A stretch of DNA of 64,000 nucleotides from Muscardinus avellanarius (lineage: Eukaryota; Chordata; Mammalia; Rodentia; Gliridae), in assembly GCA_963383645.1 (NCBI GenBank), contig OY726565.1, positions 33,026,529-33,090,528 of the forward strand, read 5' to 3'. This document shows positions 24,305 through 35,195 of this stretch, in pieces (position 1 is the stretch's first letter; every line of letters starts with the position of its first letter). The translations under genes and the position numbers were made by a program. The notes under the pieces are model-generated. The model was not told where the DNA came from and made no database searches. It saw only the letters and a program-made list of their open reading frames with translations.

Positions 24305-24775
24305 TTTCCAACAAGAACTTCTATAATGAAGTGCCACAAACATGGTGACTTCAAATAACAGAAATTTGTTCTTTCATGTATCTGGGAACTGGAAGTCTAA
24401 CATCAGGTCCAGTGGAGCCTCGTTTCCCTGCAGGTACTTGGGAGGACCTCTCCTAGCTTCTGGTGGTACTCAGCAATCCTGGCTTTCCTTGGCTTATAGA
24501 TATATTTTGTTTCTGTCTCTGTCCTTAAGCAGCTTTCCCATGTGTTTGCCTCCACTTGGTCCTTCTGTGTGTTTTTCTTCTTAGAGACACTATTCACACA
24601 GGGATCTCTCTACTCCAGTAGAATCTCTCTACTCCAAAATGAGTTAAGATCTTAACTGCTTATACCTGAAAAGATTATTTCTACATAATACCACATTCTG
24701 AGTTTCCAGAAACCACATGATTCTTTTCTGAAAGATACAATTCAACCAAATACAACATTAGTGAGACTCACAAAG
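24305..24775 (+). repeat. Ancient mammalian repeat, family unresolved
   Basis: Recognisable as the dispersed element with 'agtgccacaaacatggtgac', 'aacagaaatttgttctttc', 'gggaactggaagtctaac' and 'ccacattctgagtttccag', in that order. I cannot assign the family name confidently. Two overlapping short frames across it are chance. Confidence 0.5.
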
Positions 24776-24789
24776 ACTCAATTACTAGA

Positions 24790-25640
24790 ATTATCAATTT
24801 AAAAATATAACACAAATATATTTAAATAAACACAATGTTAGGATTCAGCATATGAATAGAGAATGAGAATTGAATAGCTAGTCTTAAAAAATAAAAGTGT
24901 AACACTTTAGAAATAAAAACTATAACACATAAAATACTTAATTTGCATTCGATACAACCAAAAATAAAATTAACTACCTTTATGTTAAAGTTTCTAAATT
25001 TAGCACAGACAAATTAAAAACACCAAAAAGATTTTTAATACACGGAGAATAAAGAAAGAAAGTCTGCTATTCATTTAAATATATATGCAAAAGAGAAAAT
25101 TAAGCCAGGTGTGGTGGCACATGCTTGTAATCCCAGTACTTGGGAGGGTGAGACAGAAGGATGGAAGGTTCGCAGCCAGCCTCAGCTACTTAGTGAGGCC
25201 TCTGCAACTTAGTGAGACTCTGTTTCAAAATAAAGAAGAAAAAACAGAATTTCTGGTGTAGCTCGGAAATAGAATGTCCCTGGGTTCAATCCCCAGTACC
25301 TTAAAAAATAAAGAAAGAGAGAAAATAAAGCAGAAGAAAAATTTAAGCAGGTGAAAATTACAAAACTGATGAGTAATTAATAGTTATGGAAAGGCTAAAA
25401 GATCTCAAGTCAGATAAAATGAATGCCACATCTAGGCATGGCAAAGCAATATAACACCAAAGACAATACCTTATGAACAGACAGAGAAATGTAGATTATC
25501 CTCAAATGAATGATAATCGTAATGACAACTGATTCCTCAACACCAATAGTGGAAGTTATAAGAGAAAAAATAATAACTTCATTGTGCTGCTAGGAAATAA
25601 ATGTCAACCTAGAATTATTAGTTTACATGCTCTATAGTTT
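24790..25640 (+). mobile_element. Ancient L1M/HAL1 ORF1 region, decayed
   Basis: AT-rich decayed ORF1-like sequence. The coiled-coil part lies at about 24900-25100 and the C-terminal part at about 25330-25640 ('ccaatagtggaagttataag', ending with a 'gtcaacctagaattatt' segment equivalent to the conserved CQPRI motif). A SINE at 25105-25317 splits it. Together with 26545-28860 this looks like one old L1 in the plus direction with later insertions. Confidence 0.5.
25105..25317 (+). mobile_element. B1-dID SINE
   Basis: Complete dimer inserted into the ancient ORF1 relic. The TSD is agagaaaattaag (25092-25104) and agagaaaataaag (25318-25330), one mismatch in 13. ID half: 'ggtgtagctcggaaatagaa'. 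Confidence 0.88.
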
Positions 25641-25785
25641 TCCAAATTTTACCTTAAATCTTTCTCTGTTTTTATGTTTAAGGTATATCTTTTTTAAAGA
25701 GCAAAGAATTGAGACATGTTTCCCTCTCCATTACAATATTACTCATCTATTAATTGGAGTAATTTTGTTTTGTTTTGTTTATTTG

Positions 25786-25845
25786 TTATTTGGATACTAG
25801 GTTTAATCTTTAGCCGCACCTCATATATGCTAAGTAAATGCTCTA
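25786..25845 (-). mobile_element. Free ID-type SINE fragment
   Basis: Plus-strand 'tactaggtttaatctttagcc ... tatgctaagtaaatgctctacca' is the complement of a monomeric ID element, including the 'gcaagcgctctacc' segment that the dimer SINEs lack. It abuts a plus-strand B1-dID at 25846. Confidence 0.65.
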
Positions 25846-26035
25846 CCATGGTGGCACATATCTATAATCTCAGTGCTTGGGAGGCTGAGACAAGAGGATC
25901 ACAAATTTAAGGTCAGCCTCAGCAATTTAGTAAGACCCTTAGCAATTTAGCAAGATCCTGTTTTCAAATAAAAAAATAAAAAAGGGCTCAGGATGTAACT
26001 CAGTGGTAGAACATCCCTAGCACGAAAAAATAAAT
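25846..26035 (+). mobile_element. B1-dID SINE
   Basis: 'tggtggcacatatctataatc ... gaggctgagacaagaggatc ... caggatgtaactcagtggtag ... ccctagcacg'. The first bases of the B1 half are lost at the junction with the ID fragment. Confidence 0.8.
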
Positions 26036-26779
26036 AAATTAGCATGTTTTATTTTAAGCCTATCAAATCACTTTGTTTTTATTTGTTTCACCTGTTTTGT
26101 GTTCCTCTTTTACTTCTACCTTACTTTTTTGGATTAATACGATTTTTTTTTTTTACTTTCTCCCCTCTCTATATCTTGTTAGTAGCAATGGTATACTATT
26201 TTTTCAGTGACTAACATAAAGTATACAGTTTCATATCCTCAAACTCTGAGAATAACAAAACCTCTAGTCAACTTCTCAGCTCTGCAATACGAATCTTCAA
26301 GTGCGCTGAAAAGAAACGCAGTGAGTAATGTTTGGCTAACCTCACCTCGATTCCTTCTCCCAGGCTCTTACCACTCATAGTTTGGCTGCTTTGGTACTTC
26401 TCCAATGCCAGAGAACAGATGTTTCATATTTTCCCTAGCTTTTTTGGTTGTTCTCAGAGAGAAGATTGGTTTTATACAATCTAATACATGATTCCTAGAA
26501 ACTGAGTCTTCAGTCTAAAATTGGATCCTAATAAGAGTACAGTTTTAAAACAATGATAAGATCAAGAGTGGTAAACAGACAAAACCTGCGATCATTGCTC
26601 TAAAAGAATGTCATTAAAGAAATTTCAAAAGTATGCATTATGGGCAGAAGAAAGGAGACATTCCTTTCATACTCACAGAAATTAAACAAAACTGAATGAG
26701 AAGAATCTTTTCATCTATTTTTAGAAGGTAGTAAAGGATTTTAAAACTCAGAATAAAAAAAGAAAAGAAAGAAAAATTA

Positions 26780-26985
26780 AGCCAGGCATGGTAACAAACT
26801 CCCGTAATCCCAGTGTTTGAGAGGCTGAGACAGAAGAATTGCTGGTTCAAGGCCAGCTTCAGAAATTTAGGCCCTCAGAAACTTAGTGAGACCCAATTTA
26901 CAAATTTAACAAATGAAGCAGGACTGGGAGTATAGCTCAGACTTAGAAAACCCCTAGGTTCATTCCCCAGTGCAAGAGAGATAGA
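26780..26985 (+). mobile_element. B1-dID SINE with GATA-rich tail
   Basis: B1 half 'taagccaggcatggtaacaa..cgtaatcccagtg', ID half 'gactgggagtatagctcagac ... cattccccagtgc', followed by a short AGATAG array to about 27010. Confidence 0.82.
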
Positions 26986-27284
26986 GATAGAGATAGATAG
27001 AGAAGGAGAAAGAATATAAGTAAGTTAAGTTGCTGCCAATAAATCCAAATTTATCTAAAACTATACTAAATTCAATAGATTAAACATAACAGACAAAAAT
27101 AGTTGACTAGATTTTTTAAATGTATCTATTACTAAAGAAACACACCTCAGAGACTTACATACAGAAAGAATGAAAGATAAACCACAGAAATAAATATCAT
27201 ATTCAAATACTAACTGAAATAAAAATGGGAATAATTATATTTAAATCAAACAAAGCAGTTTCACAAGACAACCTAAATGAGGGG

Positions 27285-27500
27285 ATGGGAGGGGGGAAGA
27301 AGGAAATTCTCTAAAATACACAATGTACTTAGACATATCAAAGTCAACCACTAAGCCAAGCAAGGGAAGGAGGGATGGGGAGGGAATGGGGTGGGAATTG
27401 GGTAGGGGTTAAATTGGTGATGTGTACATGTATGTACACACAAGTTTTTTACCCCAATATAATGTATGAATATAATGCATCAATAAAAAAATTTTAAAAA
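27285..27500 (+). mobile_element. L1/HAL1-like 3' UTR fragment
   Basis: Same G-rich 3' UTR as units A-D: 'caaccactaagccaagcaagg', runs of G around 27363-27410, then 'atgtgtacatgtatgtacac' and 'tgcatcaataaaaa'. The 5' part is truncated, so it could derive from an autonomous L1 or the composite family. Confidence 0.7.
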
Positions 27501-29087
27501 ACTAAGTTTCAAAGCAAAGGTATTATTGGAGACATAAGCTCATTATTTAATGATAGAAGTCTAAATTTACTAGGAAATATAACCATTCTATACTTATAGC
27601 ACCTACTAATAAAAAATATAATAGAAATGTAAAATATGAAAAGAAAAAAGTAATAGAAACACAAAAAGTTTGTAAAATCCACAGTGAGAGTGGACTATTT
27701 TAGCATATTTTTTCAGTACCTTCAATATTGAATGGATAAAATGTCACGGGGACATGGAGCATTCAGACAACCCTATAACATGTATTATTCAGGCTATGCT
27801 AGATGACAGTGCAGAAACAATAAGCCTTGAAGCCACAGGGCCAACACAGTAAAAGTCTGTTTCTCCTCATGTCAGTCACCAAGGACCCAGGGACTTTGAC
27901 TCCCTGCACTGGATGGCACTCTTGCCTTGTAGTGACCACTGGAATCCTCTGCAGGAAACTGCCCAAAAAGAGATAAGAGGGAGGGAAGAACTCTTGTGGC
28001 AGCATAAAGGCCAGGAGATATGTGCCTTCTGCGACCTCTACCCACTCACCTTGTAGACAGAGGAAAGCATCATAGATGCCCAACCTAATAGAAGGAGAAC
28101 TTGGGACTGTGCTCTCCCAATAAAAGAAAATAAGATCATGTAACATTTAACTAGTGTTTTCCACAAACACAGATCATAAGCTTGATATAATGGGCAAATG
28201 TAGAACATTACACCAAGAAATAGAGAAGAATATTCATCGAAAGATGTATGACACATTTAGGAAATTTTATTACAAACTGGACCACAAAGTCTCAAACATT
28301 TCAAAATATAATTCAGTATGAATTATATATTGAGACTTCAATTTAAGTAAATAAGAATTAAAAATAACTAAAACACACTTTAAACTTATGAAATTAATAA
28401 AGTACATGTAAATTAATAAGCTTGAAAGAATAAGTTTGTCCTTTTAAGACTGTAGACTTTCTTTGTACTTAAAGTAATAATCTTGGGTATTACTCTAAAT
28501 AACTCATGAGTAAAACAATAAAGGAAATATAATAGAAATGAAAATATTTCAGTGGAACAACCACTGAATACTACAATGTGCACAATAAATTTCTTAGAAA
28601 TAAACATTTGGCCTTAAAATACTTACAGTGAAAAAACCCTGAAGTTATTCAGCTAAGCATTCACCTTAAGATGTTAGAAAAAAGAACAGAATTCCCAAAA
28701 AATATAATGAAAGAAAAAATAAAATGTTGAAATTAATGGATTGACAAACACACCTACAATATAAAGATGCAAGAAAGCCAAAGGTTGATTCATCAAAGAG
28801 ACTAATAAAACCAACACATTTCTGAGAAGACTGAGGGAGAAAAAAAGGAGAGATGCACAAAAAAATATGACTTTTCCATATGACCCAGAAAAGGGTCCAT
28901 ACCATCTTGTCCTGGGTTCCTGACACCCTCACAATGATACCTTAGACTGCTGGCGGTTGATCTTCTCTCAATTTCCTTTGAATTTCTACCACTAGCTTTA
29001 GTTTGCCACAACTCCAATAAGCCTCTTAGGATATCTTGATCTTAAAATCACATAATTAGTGAACATTATAGCTTCAGAGGTGATTAG

Positions 29088-29156
29088 ATGATAGATGATG
29101 ATAGATAGATGATAGATAGATAGATTAGATAGATTGATAGATAGATAGATAGATAA
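29088..29156. repeat. (GATA)n microsatellite
   Basis: Imperfect GATA/GATT tetranucleotide array of about 69 bp, adjacent to the tail side of the minus-strand SINE that follows. Confidence 0.92.
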
Positions 29157-29159
29157 TAT

Positions 29160-29463
29160 ATTTTGGTACTGGGTTTTCAACCTCTGAGCTACACTCCTAT
29201 CCCTTTTTACTTATTTTATTTTTATATTATTTATTTTTTTGGTCTGGGCAATTGAACCCAGGGGACTTTCTACATCCAAAATATACCCTCAGCCTCTTTT
29301 TAATATTTTTCTTGTTTTGTAACAGAGTCTTGCTAAATTGCTGAGAGTCTCACTAGCTAAGGGACTCAGGCTGACCTAGAACTTGTGATCTTCCTGTATC
29401 AGCCTTCTGCTTTAGTAATCCCAAGTACTGGGTTTGTAGGCATGTATCACCACATCTGGCTGA
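29160..29463 (-). mobile_element. B1-dID SINE with partly duplicated ID half
   Basis: Two complemented ID-type ends occur in a row ('ttggtactgggttttcaacc..gagctacactcctatccc' at 29162-29205 and 'gggcaattgaacccaggggac' at 29245-29295), then one B1 half ending 'ggcatgtatcaccacatctgg'. This is either a trimer or a SINE inserted at the tail of another. Confidence 0.75.
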
Positions 29464-29480
29464 ATATTACATTTTAATAT

Positions 29481-29784
29481 TGGCAGTGGCCTCCCAAAGT
29501 CCATATGTTAAGGCTTAGTCCTCAAGATGGTTCTTTAGAGAGATGCTGTAGACCTTTGAGAGGCAAGGCCTAGTCGAAGGTCCTGAGGTCTTTGAAGACA
29601 TGGCCCTAACAGAGATTGTGGGACCTTGTTCATCCTTTCTCTCACTGCCCTGGTTCAAGTTTTTGCCATTATTTCCTACACACACCCCACTGCTGATTCT
29701 TGGACTTGAACCTCCAAAATTGCTTTCTTACAAAGTTGGTTGCCCCAGATATTTCACTGTAGTAATACAAAGCTGACTAATACA
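29481..29784 (+). mobile_element. MaLR-type LTR (ERVL-MaLR), solo
   Basis: Begins near TGGCAGTGGCCTCCCAAAG, holds 'ccatatgttaaggcttagtc' and ends 'acaaagctgactaataca'. The same terminal phrase closes the LTRs at 12193-12594 and 52784-53387. Shorter than those, with no internal region. Confidence 0.65.
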
Positions 29785-30056
29785 AGAGGTCTTCAGTGAT
29801 GATGCTTCCTCTGTTGAAGACAACTTTCTTTGGCATTTTAAATTGCTAATTACATTTCTAATCCTGCCTATCCTTCCAGTCCCAGAACAAGTGCTGCTTC
29901 CTTCATAAAGCCTGTATGAATCTCTACCTATATACAAGTAGTTTCCCTAATCCATGAACACTCACCATCTATTTTCTGCCCATATTCACAGCCTCTTACT
30001 TAATATCAGACTCATACTTAGCACTTGCAAAGATTTGTGCCATGTATGATTGTATC

Positions 30057-30407
30057 TGAAAGTGAAAGTCCAGCGCAGAAAAAAACCGAAGGCCAGCCAT
30101 CGGAGATAAGTAAGCAAGCAAAAGCAAGCAAGCAAGCATGCTTTATTTTGGCTGCCCCACTCCCTTATATCCCCAGCAGCTGGGGATTTCTGAAAATAGG
30201 AGGGGGCTTCAGCTCACAGTGGAAGATCGCATGAAGTACGGGGCATTTACTAATTGGGTGGCTCATGCCCCAGTGAGTGTGTTATCAGGGGACTGGTTGT
30301 TGGGCATCCCGTGGCCCCCTTTGACCGGCTATGAGGTAGCCAGCACAATCCGGAAGAGAAGCTAGAGAGGTGCCATCTTTGGTGTGACTGGGCTGCTTAT
30401 CCTAACA
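30057..30407 (-). mobile_element. Solo endogenous retrovirus LTR, perfect 5-bp TSD
   Basis: A 351-bp block bounded by TG...CA and flanked by the direct repeat GTATC (30052-30056 and 30408-30412). Read on the minus strand it starts TGTTAGGATAAGCAGCCC, has a TATA-like GGATATAAGGGAG (plus strand 30163-30175), a poly(A) signal AATAAA (plus strand 30142-30147) about 25 bp further on, and a GCTTGCTTGC-rich segment after it. The order U3, R, U5 is clear. It is more GC-rich than its surroundings. No gag, pol or env lies nearby, so this is a recombined solo LTR. Five-base duplications fit ERVL-type and some ERV1 elements. Confidence 0.85.
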
Positions 30408-30412
30408 GTATC

Positions 30413-32747
30413 TCCAGAGCTCACTTCAGTAGACAAAACGTGCTCACTACGTGTTTGTTAATGAGTAGACAAATCATGTACATATCACCTTTCACAGCAA
30501 AATTCATGGCAGCTCTCTTTGTATCTTGACTCAAGAGTTGACTAAATGAATTGAGTTCAGTTATCCTCATCTGAAGAGATTACTCAAATTATCCTAAAAT
30601 TTTAGTATCAGATGCTACAAGAAAAGTTATGTTCAGTTCTAAGACTTATAATTGCCAAATACATTTTTCTCTTACTTTCCTTAATTTCACTAACAACACG
30701 CCCACATAAGTAACCAGTTAGGCATCTTACTACAAAAGGAAAAAATTAAGGCATCAAGTGTACTCGTTGACAGGTCCGCTGAGAACATATATTAGGATGA
30801 GGTAATGTTCATACAAAGTACAATTTCCATGAGCGATCAGAAGCCTAGCACCTTATTGGTAAAGAAAATTAGATTCTAATGGAAAATGAATATGTTACAT
30901 AGAAAAATTATGGAAAAAAACTTGACCCCAAAATGCTTTGACCTTTAAAATCTGAGCAAAACACTTTTAAACACAGTCAAAAGTAGTCATTTCTTGGTTC
31001 ATAAGTTGATAAGTCAATTTGAAGCACATTAACACGCAGATTTCTGAAGCCAATCCAAGATAGAAAATTGAAATTTCCATAGCTGCATTGAGTTCATCGG
31101 GGAGATGAAAAGGCCATTAGATATGTTGTTGGCAAAATATCACTTCTGGCATCTAATTTTCTTTGTCATCAAAGATGGGTTTCTTGGAAGGGGGAGATAC
31201 AATAATAATAATACAAAAGAAAGACGAACCCCTTGACCTGGGTTTCTGATTGATAGATTTTGAAAGTTGCAATGTATGGCCTTTTTATTTCCAGATTTAC
31301 TGGGCTCTGACTGACAAAAATTGCATGTATTCAAGACATATGATCTTAATTGACAGACCCATCAACTCACACAGTTACTACTCCTTGTGCATGTGGCTGA
31401 AAACACTTGGGACCTGCTCTCTGAGCAAAGTATGTAATACAGTAATTATTAACTAATGGAAAATTAATACATCTAGTATCCTTTTATAGCCCTCCTTCAC
31501 TTTCTTCCTGGTTCACCTCTATTCTGCCTGCAGCCTCAGCCGTAGACACTGCTGATGGGATCATGACAGCTGAGAACAATGGCGGCATGATACACCAAAA
31601 CTCCCCAAAGTCCAGGAAAAGTTTCTCTGTCTAATGTAGCTAGATTGTGGCAAAACTGTACACGTGTGTTCTTTATTTCCTTTTATATTTCCCCATCAGA
31701 AAACAGCATTTCCTACAAAAATATGGCAACAAAAAAATGTAAAGATTTTTTTTATCTGTACGCTTGCTGAATGTGTAATTTGTGCCACGTGTCCTTGTCA
31801 CTGCTAGAGACTACTGACATACTCAGGTGACCAGCCCTGGCTATAAATGAATGAGGGGTGAAATCAGAAATAACTCTAGATATCTGAAACTTCACACTGA
31901 ATGGCTACAAGTACTAAAGTCTCTATAAAGAGAAATATTAAAATTTTTAAAAAATGAAAAGCAGGTTTTGATGGAAAAGTATTACATAAATTTGATTTTA
32001 GACATGTGCTATGTTTGGGTTGCCAGCAAATTGAACACTAGAAGATGTTCAAACATTTGGACCAGTGGCAACAAATTTGTTAGACTATGAGACTGATGAC
32101 AGAAAAGAGAGTAAAAAAAGAAATTTTATACACAAGTGGAAATGTGTCTGTATGAGACTCAGGTGCTCTTCCGAGTCTAGCAGCTTTACCTGTAACAGTT
32201 TTCATCTGTTTCCAGGATTTTTGTTACCAATGCTAATGTATCCTCACAGAGCAATGCAGTCAGCCTTTTCAAACCAATCAGTTTATGCCACAATCTCCAG
32301 CTCCTCACGTTTTCTTTAGATTTGGGGAAAGGTAAGAGGCTGCCCAAGGAGCCAAATAACCCAAACTGAAATGCAAAGTAGTTAACCCCATGGTTAGTTA
32401 ACCCATGTCTTGGCCAAAGGAAGACAGGAGGAAAATGGACAAATTCATTTCTTTCCCTTTATCCCTTTTAGTCAGCCTGTCTGATGATGTCCTGCAAGGG
32501 CCAAACCAAAGGAAGTAGTATCTCTCCATAGTTCTTTATGAGGTAGTCACCAGAGAGCTAATGCTTCACCTTTCTAGGCCACCCATTCTGCCCTTTCTTT
32601 CTCACTCCTAAGATTTAGCTTTTATTTTAGCCTATATAAAGCACTAGCACCTAATCCTTACCTGAGGGTTGATCTTGACCCTAAAATATGGAAATATGCA
32701 AATGGAGGAAAGAAATGTAATAAACTGTGTGACCTTAATTCTCTGGC
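30413..32747. other. Unique intergenic stretch
   Basis: No named repeat. One 135-bp frame at 31295-31429 on the plus strand is bounded by a plausible acceptor (ctttttatttccag) and a GTATGT donor and stays open. It has no recognisable domain and is treated as a weak exon candidate. The rest shows nothing further. Confidence 0.5.
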
Positions 32748-32766
32748 AAAAAAATTAGTAATTATG

Positions 32767-33546
32767 GAAGATGGCAACCGAGAAAAGCGGGGCTTAAGAG
32801 CCCCGCTAACAACCAATCTCCATTACCACAAAACCAGCGCCTTTCATAGCCAGAAAACACCATCACCAGAAAAACAAAAAAACCACCAGGCTCCAGAGAG
32901 AAAGCGGACTGAGAACAGAGCTCAGGGCCACAGAGGAGACACACGCGCCCGAGGACGCGGCAGCAGCGCCATACTGCCGGCGGCAGCGGCGAACTCAACA
33001 GACGGCTACAGCAAGCCGAGGTGAGCCGCTGCGGAACAGGCAGGCGGGATTTCTCCACGCAGAGAGTGTCTAAAGCTCCCAGTGGCCGAGCTCAGCACAC
33101 GCTGCAGGGATTAAGAGTGGAAATCAAAACCAGAGAAGAAAAAATACGCCAGCCTCACGGCCGAGGGCGTGGCAGAGGCGCCATATTGCCACCGGCGGCA
33201 GCAGCAGTGAATTCACCGAGTCCAGTACAGCTACATCTGCGTACTCAAGAACAGTGAGTCAAATTGCGGGCCACAGAGGAGAAATCCCAGTACTGTACCT
33301 CCTGGGACTTGACCCAGTGAGGGAGTGGTGGTGGCAGAGATATCACACCATAGGAGAACGTGCAACCTGGCACCCCCCATAGTTTAAAGCAGCCTCTATC
33401 GACTCCCTGGGTCGGAGACTCTGTGATACAACCCAGTAAAGGAGTAGTGGGGTCTGAGATAATACAGACTCGAGATCCAGAGCACCTTAAGTGAAGCCAT
33501 AGTGACCTAAGGGAAGAACCCAGAGAAGGCACAAACCTCCGAAATC
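32767..33546 (+). promoter_or_regulatory. 5' UTR / internal promoter region of unit C
   Basis: The most CpG-dense stretch of the window (for example 32941-33010 and 33150-33200). It opens with a YY1-type AAGATGGC, and two more YY1-type CCAT cores lie in the repeated modules on the opposite orientation. L1 elements use internal promoters in the 5' UTR, often with a YY1 site at the start, so this is the likely promoter. Its activity is inferred. Confidence 0.6.
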
Positions 33547-34431
33547 ATGGGAAAGAGGAATAACAATGGAGCAATGAATGCCCACAACCCCACAACATCA
33601 GAACCCGATAAAACAGAAAATCAGAGATTTCTAGAAGATCAAATCAGGAAAATAACTGTAGAAATAATAGAGGTGCTTCGAAAAGAACTCAGAGAGAGCC
33701 AAAAAGAGATAAAGGATGCAATTAATGAAGTAAAAGCCTCAATTCAAAGCACAAACAACCGATTAGAACACATGGAGAACAGAATCTCGCTTTTAGAAGA
33801 TGAGCAATCCAAAAATGAACGCATAGTTTCTAATCTAGAAAAAAATATCCAACAGCAGGAATCTGACATTGAAGAAATATGGGCCCATTTTAAAAGAGCT
33901 AACCTAAGAATAATTGGAATAGAGGAGGGAAAAGAAAGTGAAACCAAAGGGATCAACAATCTCTTCAAGGAAGTAATAGCAGAAAATATTCCAAATATAG
34001 AGCAAGAGGTTGATACACAGATCCAGGAAACTTATAGAACTCCCTTTAGACAGGATTGGAGAAGAGGATCCCCACGCCACATAATTGTCAAAATGACCAA
34101 TGTGGAAGCCAAGCAGAGAATCTTAAAGGCAACAAAAACGAAGGGCCAAGTGACATTCAGAGGCAAACCAATTAGAATCACTCCAGACGTCCCAAACCAA
34201 GTCATGAGAGCCAGAAGGGCTTGGAGTAACATATTCCAAACTCTGAAAGAAAACAACTTCCAGCCAAAAATTTCCTATCCAGCAAAACTTTCTATCAAAT
34301 TAGATGGAGAAATAAGAAGCTTCCATGACAAACAGAAACTGAAGGAATTTATGTCTTCAAAACCAGCGCTAGAGAAAATACTCAAAGAGATTAACTACAT
34401 AGAAGAAATAGGTAACACACTCCAGAACTAG
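33547..34431 (+). CDS. L1-type ORF1 protein, intact (unit C)
   Basis: Complete 294-residue frame from ATG to TAG. In L1, ORF1 protein is a trimeric RNA-binding chaperone that coats its own mRNA in cytoplasmic particles. Visible layout: a polar N-terminus (1-40) and a heptad-rich coiled coil (about 41-113) containing an RhxxhE trimerisation motif (RLEHME, 72-77). An RNA-recognition domain follows from about 118 (NLRIIGIEEGKE) through RTPFRQDWRRGSPRHIIVKM (164-183), and a C-terminal domain with NFQPKISYPAKLS (about 237-249). It is shorter than the human protein (338 residues), mainly at the N-terminus. The ATG is chosen because an upstream in-frame GTG is cut off by a TAA here. No ORF2 follows; an inverted ORF2 piece starts about 25 bases after the stop. 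Whether it is expressed is unknown. Confidence 0.88.
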   Translation: MGKRNNNGAMNAHNPTTSEPDKTENQRFLEDQIRKITVEIIEVLRKELRESQKEIKDAINEVKASIQSTNNRLEHMENRISLLEDEQSKNERIVSNLEKNIQQQESDIEEIWAHFKRANLRIIGIEEGKESETKGINNLFKEVIAENIPNIEQEVDTQIQETYRTPFRQDWRRGSPRHIIVKMTNVEAKQRILKATKTKGQVTFRGKPIRITPDVPNQVMRARRAWSNIFQTLKENNFQPKISYPAKLSIKLDGEIRSFHDKQKLKEFMSSKPALEKILKEINYIEEIGNTLQN

Positions 34432-34456
34432 AGAAACAAGATTTTCCATCCAACAG

Positions 34457-35195
34457 ACAACTAAGATTGGTTATCTGTGGAGATTCATTATTTTTGTTAG
34501 TCTTTACCTATCTCTAAATTGTATTGTTTGCCTTTATTGTTATTAATTTTTAGGATTTCTAGTTGGAATATTAATATACCTTCAGATATAGCATTTGGAA
34601 ATATTTTATCCAATTCTGTTAGTAACTTTTAACTCTGTTTACATTGTCTTTGGATATGCAATATATTTTTTTTATTTTTTAGGGAGTTTGTATATTCTTC
34701 TGTTGCCTGTGCCATTGAAATCATAACCAAGAAATCACTGCCAATTTCAATGTTGTGAGGTTTTATGACCCAGATTTTCTTCTAAAAGTTTATAGTCTTA
34801 AGATTTATATTTAGGTCTTTTATCTATTTTGAGTTAATACTTGTATGTGAGATTAGGTAAGGGTCCAATTTTATTCTTTTCCATGTAATTATTATTTTTC
34901 AACAATATTTAGTTAAAAGATTATTATTTCCACCACCAAATGTTCGTGGAAACCTTGTCAAAAATAACTTGACAATATAGGGAAGAATTTAGCTCTAGGC
35001 TTGTATTTAACTCCAATGGTTTATATATCTGCCTTTAGAACAGTATTACACTGTTTCAATTATTGTAGCTTTATATGGTTTGAAATCAGAAAATATATAT
35101 CTTCTAGCTTTGTTCTTTTTCAAGATTGTTTTGGGTATCTAGAATTCATATTCCATATTAGGATAGATTTTTTTCTGAAAAATAAATATAGGAAT
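34457..35195 (-). mobile_element. Inverted L1 ORF2 fragment within unit C
   Basis: The complement contains decayed ORF2 C-terminal landmarks ('ttttctgatttcaaaccat', 'ttgacaaggtttccacg', 'aatctgggtcataaaacc', 'gataaaatatttccaaatg'). Both borders agree with units A and B, so the block was part of the copied RNA, not a separate inversion of this insertion. Confidence 0.82.

Larger units (their letters stand above)
26545..28860 (+). mobile_element. Ancient L1M: ORF1 C-terminus and 5' half of ORF2, decayed
   Basis: Continues the plus-strand ancient L1. ORF1 C-terminal sequence lies at about 26560-26680. ORF2 endonuclease-region phrases follow at 27040-27280 ('gaaacacacctcagagactt') and 27510-27660, and the segment before the reverse transcriptase at 28190-28860 ('caccttaagatgttagaaaa', 'aaaggttgattcatcaaag', 'gagactaataaaaccaac'). 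Stops throughout. A SINE (26780-26985) and an L1 tail (27285-27500) are nested in it. The block 27740-28130 is foreign to it and unidentified. Confidence 0.55.

Noticed and set aside
31295..31429. 135-bp open segment with acceptor-like and GTATGT donor-like ends
   Set aside because: The peptide has no recognisable features, the splice signals are ordinary, and a match of this quality is expected by chance in 64 kb.
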